The translations under genes and the position numbers were made by a program. This document shows, piece by piece, positions 31,853 to 41,474 of a stretch of DNA of 41,474 nt. The stretch comes from Silene noctiflora (Eukaryota; Streptophyta; Magnoliopsida; Caryophyllales; Caryophyllaceae): the NCBI GenBank assembly GCA_009801015.1, contig VHZZ01001088.1:29226-70699 (forward strand). The letters are read 5' to 3'. Positions within the stretch are counted from its first letter, which is position 1. Every line of letters begins with the position of its first letter. Below the pieces are notes generated by a model. That model was not told the DNA's origin and searched no databases. It was given only the letters and a program-made list of their open reading frames with translations.

Positions 31853-32279
31853 CCACCAAAAGATATGGATTCGAATCCAATGCTACGTCTTGTTTGAACC
31901 CAAATAGTTTTTCTGGGATTTGCGTTTTTTTAGAGTTCGTGTTAGTTAGCCAGGTGATTCAATTATGAATTATGTACTCTAATTTGTACCGAAATATTTT
32001 CTCTAAAAATAATGTTGATGAAGATGGTCCATAAACCAAGCACAAAGCTCAAAATTAGAGGATTCATTTATTCAAATGAAATTTAAGATCCGTGACAAAG
32101 GCGGTATCAAACAAAACCTTCTGGTTGAAGTATCAAACCAAAGACCTGGTCGAGTATCCCATGAATTTCAGCTGTAATGTGCCCTTCATCGGTCTTCAAG
32201 ATGACGTATTTGAGAACACATTTGCTCCAACTCGATGTATAAGTCGACACTTTTCCAACAAAGTTGAAATTTGCCTCAG
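31853..32279. other. Convergent 3' regions of VIT and MCD
   Basis: Only 427 bp separate the two stop codons, so the 3' UTRs must be short or overlap. No MITE is present here, unlike the introns around it. Confidence 0.7.
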
Positions 32280-35200
32280 TCACTGAAGATCTAATGCAGC
32301 ATTTATATGTCCATCACTAAAATATGAGTGCGCGTTTTCTTCTATATCGTCCAACCTGCAGTATCATCAGTTTCAGAAATCAAGTCGTTAAATATCAGAA
32401 TACGAACAATGCCCCATGTTTTTCAGTTTTTTTAGATTTCCTGTTTACCTGTAGATGTAGTTTACCATAATACTGCCACTCTGAGAGAGTCCTTTCTCTG
32501 ATTTGTCGGCCATCCAGTTTAACCGTTCAACCATCTGTTTTACAGTGTCATGATACAAATAATGAGAAGGTAAAATTTTGAGCACTTCAAGCTTAAATGA
32601 ACAAAAGCGGAGGTTCAAATTAGTGTTTATTGACGCAAATGAAATTTTGGCACAATAAAATATTTTTTTACTAGTAAACATTTACACATTCACAAATATT
32701 TTTAGCTAAAACAAACTAGCATGATACTTCCACTGAAGAAAGCTCGTGGCTTGGAACATACCGCTCCATTCTGCAAGTGAAAGTTTGCAACAGGATCCAG
32801 AGCTTTTCCTCTCTTCTTTTCTTGAAGAAGATACCTAGGTAACAAAAAAACATGCGAGACCACCATAAATTGTATGTATTCCTCGTTTGATTATTGGCTT
32901 AAGCTCACATGTGACTGTCTCGTATCTTGTGTGAATTAGTAAAGGCAAGCAATGCCCCTTAAATCCCAATTTTTCTAACAGTATTGCTTACTTTCCAAAT
33001 ATCTCTACTGAATCCAGTACCTGGCACAAAGTCTCATCAAAATACGTTTGAGCACCACCAAAATTTGATCAGATTTCCTCCACTCGTGATTTTGAGATTG
33101 CAGCAAGTTCAACAGGACTTCCATGCCATTTCTCCCAGGAATAGTCTGCCTGCAACTCATAAAGTCAGGATGCCTTGTTTTAATACGGACTATAACATAA
33201 AATGCTCATGCAAAAGATCACAATGATTAAAAGAGACTAAACTTCGAGGTTATCCTTCACATGTACCAAAGTTAAAGTTAAAATGTGAAGCTTGTCAAAC
33301 CGACGAAGAGTTTAATAAAGAGTTTATGTGACAACCTTTCTCAACCAACCGATGAAGTCCCTCTTTCAAGATTCAAGGGAAAAAAAGGATAAAGAATCTT
33401 TTATTCTATTTCCTCTTCCTCTAGCTATGAACTCTCAAACAGATTCTCAGTAATAAATCAGATTTATCATTTGAATATAAAAATTTAACCATGAAATGAG
33501 CTATAATAAATAAAACAGTCAGATGTGAAAACGTGTGTATTCCTCTACTGTAACTTGTAAGTTGCCTCATGTTGTTAAGTTGTGTTTCTGACTTTCTTCT
33601 AGATCACATAATCTAGTTTAACGGGAATAGAGGACTTTTCTTCCATGGAAGAATAATGAACAAAATTCACCTCACTGCATCTAAAAGTTCCTTTTCTTCG
33701 TCCGTGGTCAGTACATTTTCTCGGAATGCACACACAGCAGGTTCCTCCTGGGAAGAGCATGATAAGTCTGAAGTGACTGCTTCGGCAAGCTTGGATTGAG
33801 ATGCCAACTTTGATAAGAGCCACTTCATGAACCCTGGAATTGGGCTAAGTGTTGCAAATGTCTGGGCAATTTAAGAGGGGAATTATATGAATAACTGTAT
33901 CATTCCATATTCTCAAATGATTTGGGATTGTCTAACATAAACCCACATTTGAAATCATCAATTGGCGAATGAAATAATAAAAAGCAACACAATGTATCAA
34001 AACGAAAGGAAAATACAATATGAATAGTCAATACCTATGAAAAAGTCATCAGAATGTGAATCTTTTTAAATTAGCCAATATACAAATACGGTTTCCTGAA
34101 TGTTACAAATCTAACAAGGAAGAAAGTTCAGATGCTTTACTGCCTTACTGGGGTAGAAAAAGTGCACTCGTACTTACGTTGATTTGTGGCATATCCTTCT
34201 TAACCAATTCAATCACACGTTTGATAAGAAACTTTCCCAGATTAACCCCTGCCAGTCCTGACTGTCAATTTTGAGAAAAATATTCAAATCAAGATAAACA
34301 GGGTTAATGGATTCAAATAACAAGAGAAAGGATTATAATTAATAGACATGGACGATAAAAAATGACAAACGGGTTTCTTATGCACACTTGAATCAAAGCA
34401 GGAGAGAACAATGCACATGGAAGAAAATAAATTTATGGGCTTTCGCCCAATACCAACACACATGACATGAGTGAATAACCCCGAAAATATTTTTACCTGA
34501 GTTGATGATATTGAGTAAAACAATGCACATGTTGCATCACATTCGGACGTTGGCGGATCATCCCACAAGACTTCCTGAGAGTTTAAGAAAAAAAAATTAT
34601 CACACTTATATTTTGTGGATACAGAAAAAAATAGTTCTCGCTTTTTTTTCAGTGAAGGATATGTCTAGCAATACCTGTATTGTCTGTGCAACATTTTTGA
34701 GCAGTGCTACTTCAATAAAGATAAGGGGTTCACCTGAAAATGGATCAGACCTTCCAAGGTCAGCTTGAACCAATAATCTTATACGATATAGAGTACAAAG
34801 CTTAAATATGCCCACGAAACTAAAGCGTAAATTGACTATTTTATACACATCCCACTTAATTCACATAGGTTTTCGTGTTTTTAGTACATTATATATGATA
34901 TTCCTTCCTATGCTGGTTTACTACAATTTTGAATGCCGGATAGTGTTATACACTGATACTTGTCGACTGTTGACATGAGAATGTTGGGAGATAGGGTCAA
35001 GATATTCGGCTGAACTTTTAAAATCCCAACTGAGAAGAAAGACGTCTGAAGGAGTGAAACTATGCACAAGCGGAGGCCTGCCGTGTGATAATTTGATTTT
35101 TAAAACGAGGGAAGCTAGTTCTTAGTTTGGGATGTTTTAGTCAGAATGGAAGACTTGCAAGTTGTGCACAAGCGTGGGACAGAGGAATGAGTAGTTCACA

Positions 35201-38128
35201 CTGGAGAAGGGTCTTACCCGGAATTGCAGGATGCAAGTACCCAAAACAGCGTCGTCCAACTCCAAGTCTCCTCTTAAGGTCAATTAGACTACTGATAGGA
35301 TGAACAGCCTTTTCACCAAATCTTCATAAGTTTGCAGGCTGAGCAATTCATTACCATTAAAAAAACACCAAGTAATAGAATAAGACCTCATATGCCACAA
35401 TCTTTTCCAACAAAGAAGCAGGATCATCCCAAGTTATTTGGTGGAGCTCCAAAGCAGCTGGACTAAGCCATGTGATAAGCTTCTCTTTCAAGTACGAATC
35501 CAGCGCGCGTAAAGATGGAATGTTATGTTCCCTGAAATGTGAAAAGTCCTGAATTGTTTAATTATGATGCGTGATGCTTCACGCAAGTTAAACGAGGAGA
35601 ATTCATTGGATAGAACATCTCAGAAAGATATCAACATCAGTGTTACAGATTACTCAGTCCTTGTGTCCTACACCCTATATTTTAATAATTTCGCTTAGTG
35701 GTGGTTGTATATCTGATAACTAATTCAGCAGAATTTACAGAAAAATGTTTTAACTAGATCAATCTAGTACTAATTGCATTGAACGAAGAGATTTTTTTTA
35801 TCTCGTATTTACAATCTGTGATTTTGACGAAGGGTTAAGGCTACGTACATACATCCAAGTGATCCAACCACCGTTTACCCACCGTTTACCCCGTCATTAG
35901 TAGGACCCATTGAGGCAAACAGCTGCAGAATGATTATGTAATGCAATAAACTAGTGTCCTTACTCAAGAATAGAAAGAATATCGGCACGAAGTGAACATA
36001 AGAACTTCAATCCTCCAGGATGTGTGTTCAGCCTTTCAAAAAGAACTTCATAAGTTGGTTGAAGAGCGTGTCTCAAGTTTCTCTCAGTCCTATAAAACGT
36101 GGACAGCAACCCTTCATCCTGAGAACTAATTTCACCTTTATCATCCACCAAAGTATCAAGGAGTCAAAACCGTAAGAACAACATAAAAAAAATTCAGAAA
36201 TTTATACTCAATAAGTCAACAAACCAACCAGAAGGAAGCTGCAGCCCAAGATATTGCTTTATAAGCTCACGAACATGGTTCCGGTTGAGGTCATAGTCTT
36301 TGGCAAGTACCATTAGCAATCTCCGTCTGTTTTCAATAGAAAGATCATAATAGCCCTGGTCCAAATAAAAAAGGAACATTTTTAAACTAAACAGAATGAC
36401 ATGCAAAAATAGGCGATGGCTTCCTGTGCTAGATGCTCATCAGACTAGTAGACAGACGATTAACGTCATCAATTCAATAACTTGCCAGCAAATATAATAA
36501 AAGGGGATATATGATGCACCTTTGAGAATTCATTCAAAACTGCATCCAAAACTTCACTTTTGTTCATTGTTATAGCTGAATGCATTGATTCTCTTACATG
36601 CTCCATTCCCCTGCATTTGAAGGATTTATTAGGCTTTAGCCGCAATGTCGGTTTCCACATCTTAAGAAGTCGAATTCTCGCTATTCTTTGGTTCTAGATA
36701 GAGACACAACCAGTAAATCGGCCTATTAAACTAGATGCACTTTTTAAATTGTAAAGTACTCCATCACTTAACTGATGCAACTGCGATGAAACATTCATTA
36801 TAGCCTTAGAGGTAATCTTAAAGCAGCCTCAAAGGGAGAAGATTACGTACTCCATACCACACACAGCCTTACCTTGCCATTTGCAAGGGCCTTTATTAGT
36901 CACAACGCCATACCCTAGGAAAATTTTGTGTACATTCTATCTCCTGAGCGTAGTACCTCACCATAAACAGAAAGCCTTTAAGACGCTGGAGACACCTCCC
37001 CCCTCCCCTCCAATTTGTGGATTGGGCACCAAGCGCAAATCTGTCCTAGGAGATGACAGTGCTTCCCCTCGACTACACCATAATCTATAAAGTGCAACGA
37101 CGTGATAATAGGACACCCAAACTATATCTGAAAGTCTGAAACTGTGGTTCATGCCCATATGATGTGCCGAGGTTTTATCTAGTGTTCATTGATCATGTCA
37201 CAACCTTACAACGAACCCACGGTTTCCCAAGTCAGCATAAATACGACACATTTGATACGCAACAGCCTTAGTGGAGTGTCTATTCTGTCTAATATATAGA
37301 TTTACGTGAGAACAAGAGCTAGCTCAAGTGGTAAGAGCCCTCTTACCCCAACCATGAAGTTGGGGTTTCGATTCTCACCCGCGACATAGTGAGCTCATTT
37401 GAACCAAAAAAAAATATATAGATTTACGACAAGCGCGATGACAAAATACACTAAAACCAATTCACAATTTGCTGATGTGAGCTGAATCAAGTTACTCAAA
37501 ACTAAACTAAAGTTCAAAATCAAACTCTTTTCCTAATCTAACAGAACTGCAACAACAAAAACACCAACAAATACAAAAAAGATACAAACTTTATTTACAT
37601 AGAGCAACAAAAGATCAAACCTTTGAGGATTTTCTGAAAAGCTGAAATTATTAATATAATTATTATGCTTTCTGGGTTCATCAGAATTCTTATTTTCCTC
37701 AGTATTTACTAACATTCTGCTAACCTCGTTCTGCATCATCAAAAATCATAGATATCAGTATGTTAATCACCCATCAATTAAATTTAACCAAATTAATAAA
37801 GCTCTGAACTTTTAGAAAAATTAACCAATATCCCATTTACGAAACTGCGAATACTTTTATAAGACCGTCTTACACGAGAATTATAACGAAATATAACATA
37901 ACAAAACCCATCATTAATAAAGCTCAGAACTATTAGAAAAAATACACTAATAAGTAATAACCCATTAAAGAAACCACAAATTCTTTTATAAGACCGTCTT
38001 ATACGAGAATTATAACAGAATCTAAAGGAGCTTACATTAGCAGGATTATGGGAAAGTTTTGTAGAATCAGGAATAATTGAAGGTTTCATTCGGGTACGCA
38101 TTAAAATTGCTAAACCTTTTTTGTTCAT
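32280..38128 (-). CDS. MCD: Malonyl-CoA decarboxylase
   Basis: Fifteen exons: 38036-38128, 37621-37730, 36520-36610, 36229-36355, 35964-36135, 35387-35531, 35218-35308, 34675-34733, 34497-34574, 34178-34261, 33671-33861, 33021-33149, 32762-32834, 32449-32534, 32280-32355. Junction phases close to 1,605 nt (534 aa), normal for the plant enzyme. It converts malonyl-CoA to acetyl-CoA and CO2, limiting malonyl-CoA outside the plastid. Residues about 68-200 form the helical N-terminal domain (LLSTFYRTERNLRHAL, LNTHPGGLKFL). The acetyltransferase-like catalytic domain follows (HPISSLIDLKRRLGVGRRCF, EPLIFIEVALLKNVAQTIQ, LFYSISSTQSGLAGVNLGKF, TFATLSPIPGFMKW). The family's catalytic serine lies in FYSIS (about 317-320) and the histidine is H476 in NFHLQNG. 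The basic N-terminus (MNKKGLAILMRTRMK) may be a mitochondrial signal; the C-terminus (ALDLQ) is not a peroxisomal SKL signal. The exon 5 acceptor (GATAAAG|GTG) is weak, so residues near 140-145 are less certain. Confidence 0.93.
37307..37412 (+). mobile_element. tRNA-derived SINE in MCD intron 2
   Basis: GAGCTAGCTCAAGTGGTAAG (A box) and GGGTTTCGATTCTCAC (B box) are followed by GAGCTCATTTGAACC and an A tail. Perfect 16-bp duplications AATATATAGATTTACG flank it (37291-37306, 37413-37428). The tRNA-like head, A tail and long duplication identify a SINE, not a tRNA gene. It lies antisense to MCD. Confidence 0.9.
37793..38030. repeat. 121-bp tandem duplication in MCD intron 1
   Basis: TTAATAAAGCTCTGAACT... 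to ...ATAAGACCGTCTTACACGAGAATTATAAC recurs with period 121 bp (TTAATAAAGCTCAGAACT... to ...ATAAGACCGTCTTATACGAGAATTATAAC). The second copy ends just before the exon 1 donor at 38035. Confidence 0.82.
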
Positions 38129-38510
38129 AGTTCATATAGGAATTTTTTAAAGATAAATTTGGTGAAAAAGATGATCTGATTGTTTGTGTATCGCTTTCAA
38201 TTAACAATTGAATTGAATTGCTGGGTGGAAATCTTTGGAGAGAATAGCCAATTAAACGTAATGCTTTCTTTTGGGAAAAGTATTCATTTTGACTGACCAG
38301 AAGATGATTTTAATGCTGATATATATCAAATTAGTCATTTGTAAGACGGTTTTAAATATTCGTATTTGTCTATAATTAGGTCGCTCTTGTGTCAGGCCTA
38401 GTAGATACGTCAATCGGGTCGGATGTTGGTCGAATTACCTTAGGCTTGAGGCCTTGTTTATTTGGACTGAAACCGTTTAAACTGATATCACTATCCCAGT
38501 TCAAATACGA
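38129..38510. other. Promoter region of MCD
   Basis: This is the sequence upstream of the MCD ATG. No clear TATA box was fixed. There are no genes. Confidence 0.4.
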
Positions 38511-38520
38511 GGAAACTGCC

Positions 38521-38550
38521 TTTTATTTATTTATTTATTTATTTATTTAA
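38521..38550. repeat. TTTA microsatellite
   Basis: About seven units of TTTA/ATTT in a row. Confidence 0.9.
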
Positions 38551-38711
38551 TTAATTCTTAATTGCCTCTTTGATTTTGTTATTAATTCCTAATTGCATAT
38601 GGATTTATGGAATATGAATTTCTATTTCCTAATTTTGTTTATAAATATAAATAGTTTAGTTTGTTCATCTCCTTCCTTTGGATACACATCTCCTCTGTTA
38701 ATTTTATTTTT

Positions 38712-38847
38712 GTAAACACTGAGCTAAATAGCTGAATTGGGACTGTAAACTTTCTTTTTACTGCTAGAAAAAAATTATTTATTATTTATTTAAAAGGTCA
38801 ATCCCAAATTTTGGATAAACAATTAGCTAATTTAGCTCAGTGTTTAC
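38712..38847. mobile_element. Small inverted-repeat element
   Basis: The left end GTAAACACTGAGCTAAATAG mirrors the right end CTAATTTAGCTCAGTGTTTAC. The AT-rich centre is about 90 bp. TAATTTAGCTCAGTTTGTCTA recurs at about 38895 and 39064, so more copies or fragments lie beside it. Confidence 0.65.
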
Positions 38848-38952
38848 CAGATGACTTTATAATTACCTCAATTACTCTTCACGATATTACTATTAGCTAA
38901 TTTAGCTCAGTTTGTCTATTTTTACCGTCTGCGTTATTTGTCAAATACACTT

Positions 38953-39051
38953 ACTCCTTGTCTCCCTCCGTTCTAATCATTTGTTTACCTTTTATATTAT
39001 TTATCACGAGTATTTTAATCAAAGATAAATAAATGATGGCACGGAACAAGT
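38953..39051. mobile_element. Stowaway-like small MITE
   Basis: CTCCCTCCGTTCTAATCATT at the left and AAATGATGGCACGGAACAAG at the right, with TTTGTTTACC in the interior. It lies between two copies of a TAATTTAGCT(C/T)AGTTTGTCTA repeat. Confidence 0.5.
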
Positions 39052-39118
39052 ATGTTTATATAACTAATTTAGCTTAGTTTGTCTATTATACCGCATGTTT
39101 GCGTTATTTTAGAACAGA

Positions 39119-39225
39119 CAGTCTTGCTTGTGACCTCTCACGATGTCTTTCCACTTGCTTCTTGTGAGAGCCTGAGAGGTCACCAACTTGTGACGAAATA
39201 GTATTGTCACAAATGAGAATTTGTG
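39119..39225. mobile_element. Mutator-type MITE, CAGTCnnnC subtype, degraded
   Basis: It runs from CAGTCTTGCTTGTGACCTCT to CACAAATGAGAATTTGTG. It shares the CAAATGAGAATTTGTG end with 30707, but no 9-bp duplication is recognisable. Confidence 0.65.
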
Positions 39226-40030
39226 ATTTCATAAACGTTACCATTAAAATTTGTTAGGAATCATCAGAATGATTTGTTTTTTCATTGTTCTGATTCAGGG
39301 ATAAAACATATATGGATTCCACATTCAAAAAAATTAAGACTTTCAGATTCGGAAAATGTAATACAGAAGATCGGTGGAGTTGTTTACCGGATGAATTGAT
39401 ATGTTTGGCACAAATGTGGTTACAATAAGCTTTATAACCTTGGCGACTCGGTCTCACGGCCCAGATTTAATATGTTTGGGGGGTTAGTAAATGCATATCC
39501 TTTAGAGGCTAAAGAAAACTCTATCAATCCAGACATCTTTTAAATTCGCGATAAAAAGATGCAAAAACTACACTTAAACTCTATCAATACGTAATTTTTT
39601 GCATAGCAAAAAATATTTTTTTTACGTGAAAATGTATTTGGTTAATATTTTGTACGGTGAGTTAAGTAAATTATTAATATTTCATTATTTTGGATATAAG
39701 GAGATAAAACAACATTTACTAATGTATATTTGTATTATTTGTACTCCGAATAATTTATTTTATTTATCGAAATAGATGATTCCAAAAATATTTTTAGAAT
39801 GACTTTGAATTGGGTTAAATTCAATTCAAGCACCCTTTGGCCTTTGGGCTCTACCCGTAGCCCCTAGGAGAATAATACTTTTTCTCAAGAATGGGTTAAC
39901 CCTAAACAACTGCCCTCTTGAACTTAAAAATATAAAATTTGACAATATATGTACATGCAATACATGCATATATTTGAGGTTTAATTATATAAAAGTATTA
40001 TAAAAATGTCGATCATGTAAAAAAGATACA
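39226..40030. other. AT-rich spacer
   Basis: No gene or complete repeat was recognised. Confidence 0.35.
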
Positions 40031-40380
40031 GAGTTTATAATGGGTTGACCCCTCCCAACCCCTCCCAAGTTTCAGCTGGGGCAATAATTGGTGTTGACCA
40101 GGAGTATCCCCTACCGACAGCTGGGGTCAGGAATCGAACCCATGCTGGGGCAATCTCATTATCCTTCGGGGTATTGAAGACAATTTAATGGGTTGACTCC
40201 TCCAAGTTTGGCTTTAACCCATGCTGGGGCAATCTCATTATCCTTCGGGGTACTGAAGGCAATTTAATGGGTTGACCCCTCCCAAGTTTGGCTTTTTCAT
40301 ACGCAAGAGTCAGGAATCGAACCCTGACCACTTGTTTAAGAGATGAGAGTCCTTACCACTCACACCAGCCAACTTTGATT
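40030..40380 (-). mobile_element. tRNA-like SINE with internal tandem duplication
   Basis: The minus strand of 40307-40376 reads GTTGGCTGGTGTGAGTGGTA, then AGG, and further on GGTCAGGGTTCGATTCCTGA, giving A- and B-box spacing as in a tRNA-derived head. Left of it the block CATGCTGGGGCAATCTCATT...AATGGGTTGACyCCTCC...AAGTTTGGCTTT is present twice (about 40140-40215 and 40217-40297), with a third partial copy from about 40038. A second GGAATCGAACCC lies near 40131, so part of the head is duplicated too. Confidence 0.6.
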
Positions 40381-41359
40381 CACGGGACCATAATTAAGAA
40401 ATACAATAAGTGGAATATGAATGTGGAGTAGAGTCCATATTATGATTGAATGTGGAGTAGAGTCCATACTTTGATATTCAATAGAAAAATGTAATGTGTT
40501 TTATACTTTTGTATGTTGTTTATAATACTATACGTACTGTATCACTTAATAATCATTATTTTTTTTCTGATCATTCAAATGAATCCGCGATCACTGTGTA
40601 TATACATACTCGTACACATACTCACTGTTTAAGCCTCTCAAAATCTCATATGTATTCAATTTCTCGCAATATAATTTTATTTTATTCTCACACTATAAAA
40701 ACTCATTTAGTAGTTTTCTTTAAGTTTTATTTTTAATAAATACAATGACTCTTCCAAATATATTTTTGTTAATAAATATATGGTCTAAGTTTTATTACTT
40801 TCTCAGAATGTTTTTTTTACGTAAACCTAAGACATTGTGAGACACTTACTTTAATCATCTCTATATATCAAAATATTGAAAATTATACTCAATTGAAAAC
40901 ATTTTTCGCAATGAACGTAATTATTTGCATTTTAGAATTTTTATCAATTTTTTTTTTTAATATATTTATAATCGAATCACCGTAATTATTTGATGTAATT
41001 TTATAGTAAAATTTATTACATTATAATTAATATTTTGTTGAGATTTATACAACATTTATTATATTTATATTAAATAATTAACTGTACTTAATACTTGTCA
41101 TTAAGGCTGTTTGGGACACGTGACATATCCATAGCGTTTCAACCCAGTTATATATATATATATATGATTAATCTAACTCAACAAAAAAAAAAAAACTAAT
41201 AAAGTATTGGACAAAGCATTGGTAGTTGACTATGGGAATATAAAGGTATGATGATTGATGAAGCTTCGTCGACAGGTTAGTTGCCAATTTGGCATCTAAT
41301 TAATCACTTTCAATAACCATACAATTACGCATTTTGATTCCAAATTGGCTTTTTTTATT
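40381..41359. other. AT-rich spacer
   Basis: Contains a 24-bp direct repeat (GAATGTGGAGTAGAGTCCATA near 40418 and 40448), poly-T runs and a (TA)n run at about 41151-41165. The frame at 40494-40736 is compositionally random. Confidence 0.4.
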
Positions 41360-41474
41360 CAAAGCGTCTCCCTTGTGATGGGTCGGATCCGAAGACGGAT
41401 AATGCCACTCACAAAACAAATAGGGGGACAAGGTGGGGCACCCCCCACTTGCTTTCCTCTCTCCTCTATTTGGG
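41360..41474. mobile_element. Mutator-type MITE cut by the window end
   Basis: It starts CAAAGCGTCTCCCTTGTGAT and matches the left 110 bp of the copy at 21250 almost base for base (GAAGACGGATAATG, GGGGCACCCCCCACTTGC, CTCTATTTGG). The right half lies outside the window. Confidence 0.85.

Noticed and set aside
37318-37400. Possible tRNA gene
   Set aside because: A- and B-box motifs are present, but there is no cloverleaf acceptor stem, and an A tail plus 16-bp target duplications show it is a SINE.
1-41474. CRISPR arrays, operons or prokaryotic mobile systems
   Set aside because: Repeats here are transposon ends and satellites, genes are intron-containing plant genes, and there is no spacer-repeat pattern.

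Overview
The window is eukaryotic nuclear DNA from a flowering plant. The genes are split by GT-AG introns. Intergenic and intronic DNA is AT-rich and packed with small non-autonomous DNA transposons, and the recognisable proteins belong to plant families. The repeat style (repeated TCGATCGA motifs in an LTR-like stretch, many Mutator-type, Tourist and Stowaway MITEs) made me think of Caryophyllales, but that is a weak inference and the species cannot be fixed from the sequence.

Layout. 1-2760: an LTR-like retrotransposon remnant, then three tandem copies of a repeat of about 310 bp. 2868-8222: two STIG1-like cysteine-rich secreted-peptide genes facing away from each other. The left one (minus strand) is split by a 581-bp MITE with a 9-bp target duplication; the right one (plus strand) is intact. 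Between them lies a 1.44-kb Mutator-like element carrying an intron-containing F-box/FBD-like gene fragment, itself nested in a hAT-like sequence. 8223-13110: MITEs and no convincing gene. 13111-21110: a KDM3-type JmjC histone demethylase on the minus strand (11 coding exons, 843 aa, plus a 5' UTR exon). 21250-26300: transposons. 26390-31852: a vacuolar iron transporter (4 exons, 247 aa, plus strand). 32280-38128: malonyl-CoA decarboxylase (15 exons, 534 aa, minus strand), tail to tail with the transporter. 38129-41474: repeats only.

For the three multi-exon genes I assigned every splice site by hand from GT/AG signals. All junction phases add up to uninterrupted reading frames with family-conserved residues across the joins, so the models are well supported although no transcript data were available. 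The genes do not form a pathway; they are ordinary neighbours on a plant chromosome.

The most distinctive content is in the mobile DNA. A MITE group here has one shared terminus (CACAAATTCTCAT or a close variant) and a second terminus that differs between subgroups (CAAAGCGTCT or CAGTCCGTCT), and most copies have clear 9-bp target duplications. Other points are the gene-capturing Mutator-like element with four internal perfect or near-perfect hairpins, hAT elements built from GGGTC or GGACCGG arrays, and tRNA-derived SINEs with 16-bp target duplications.
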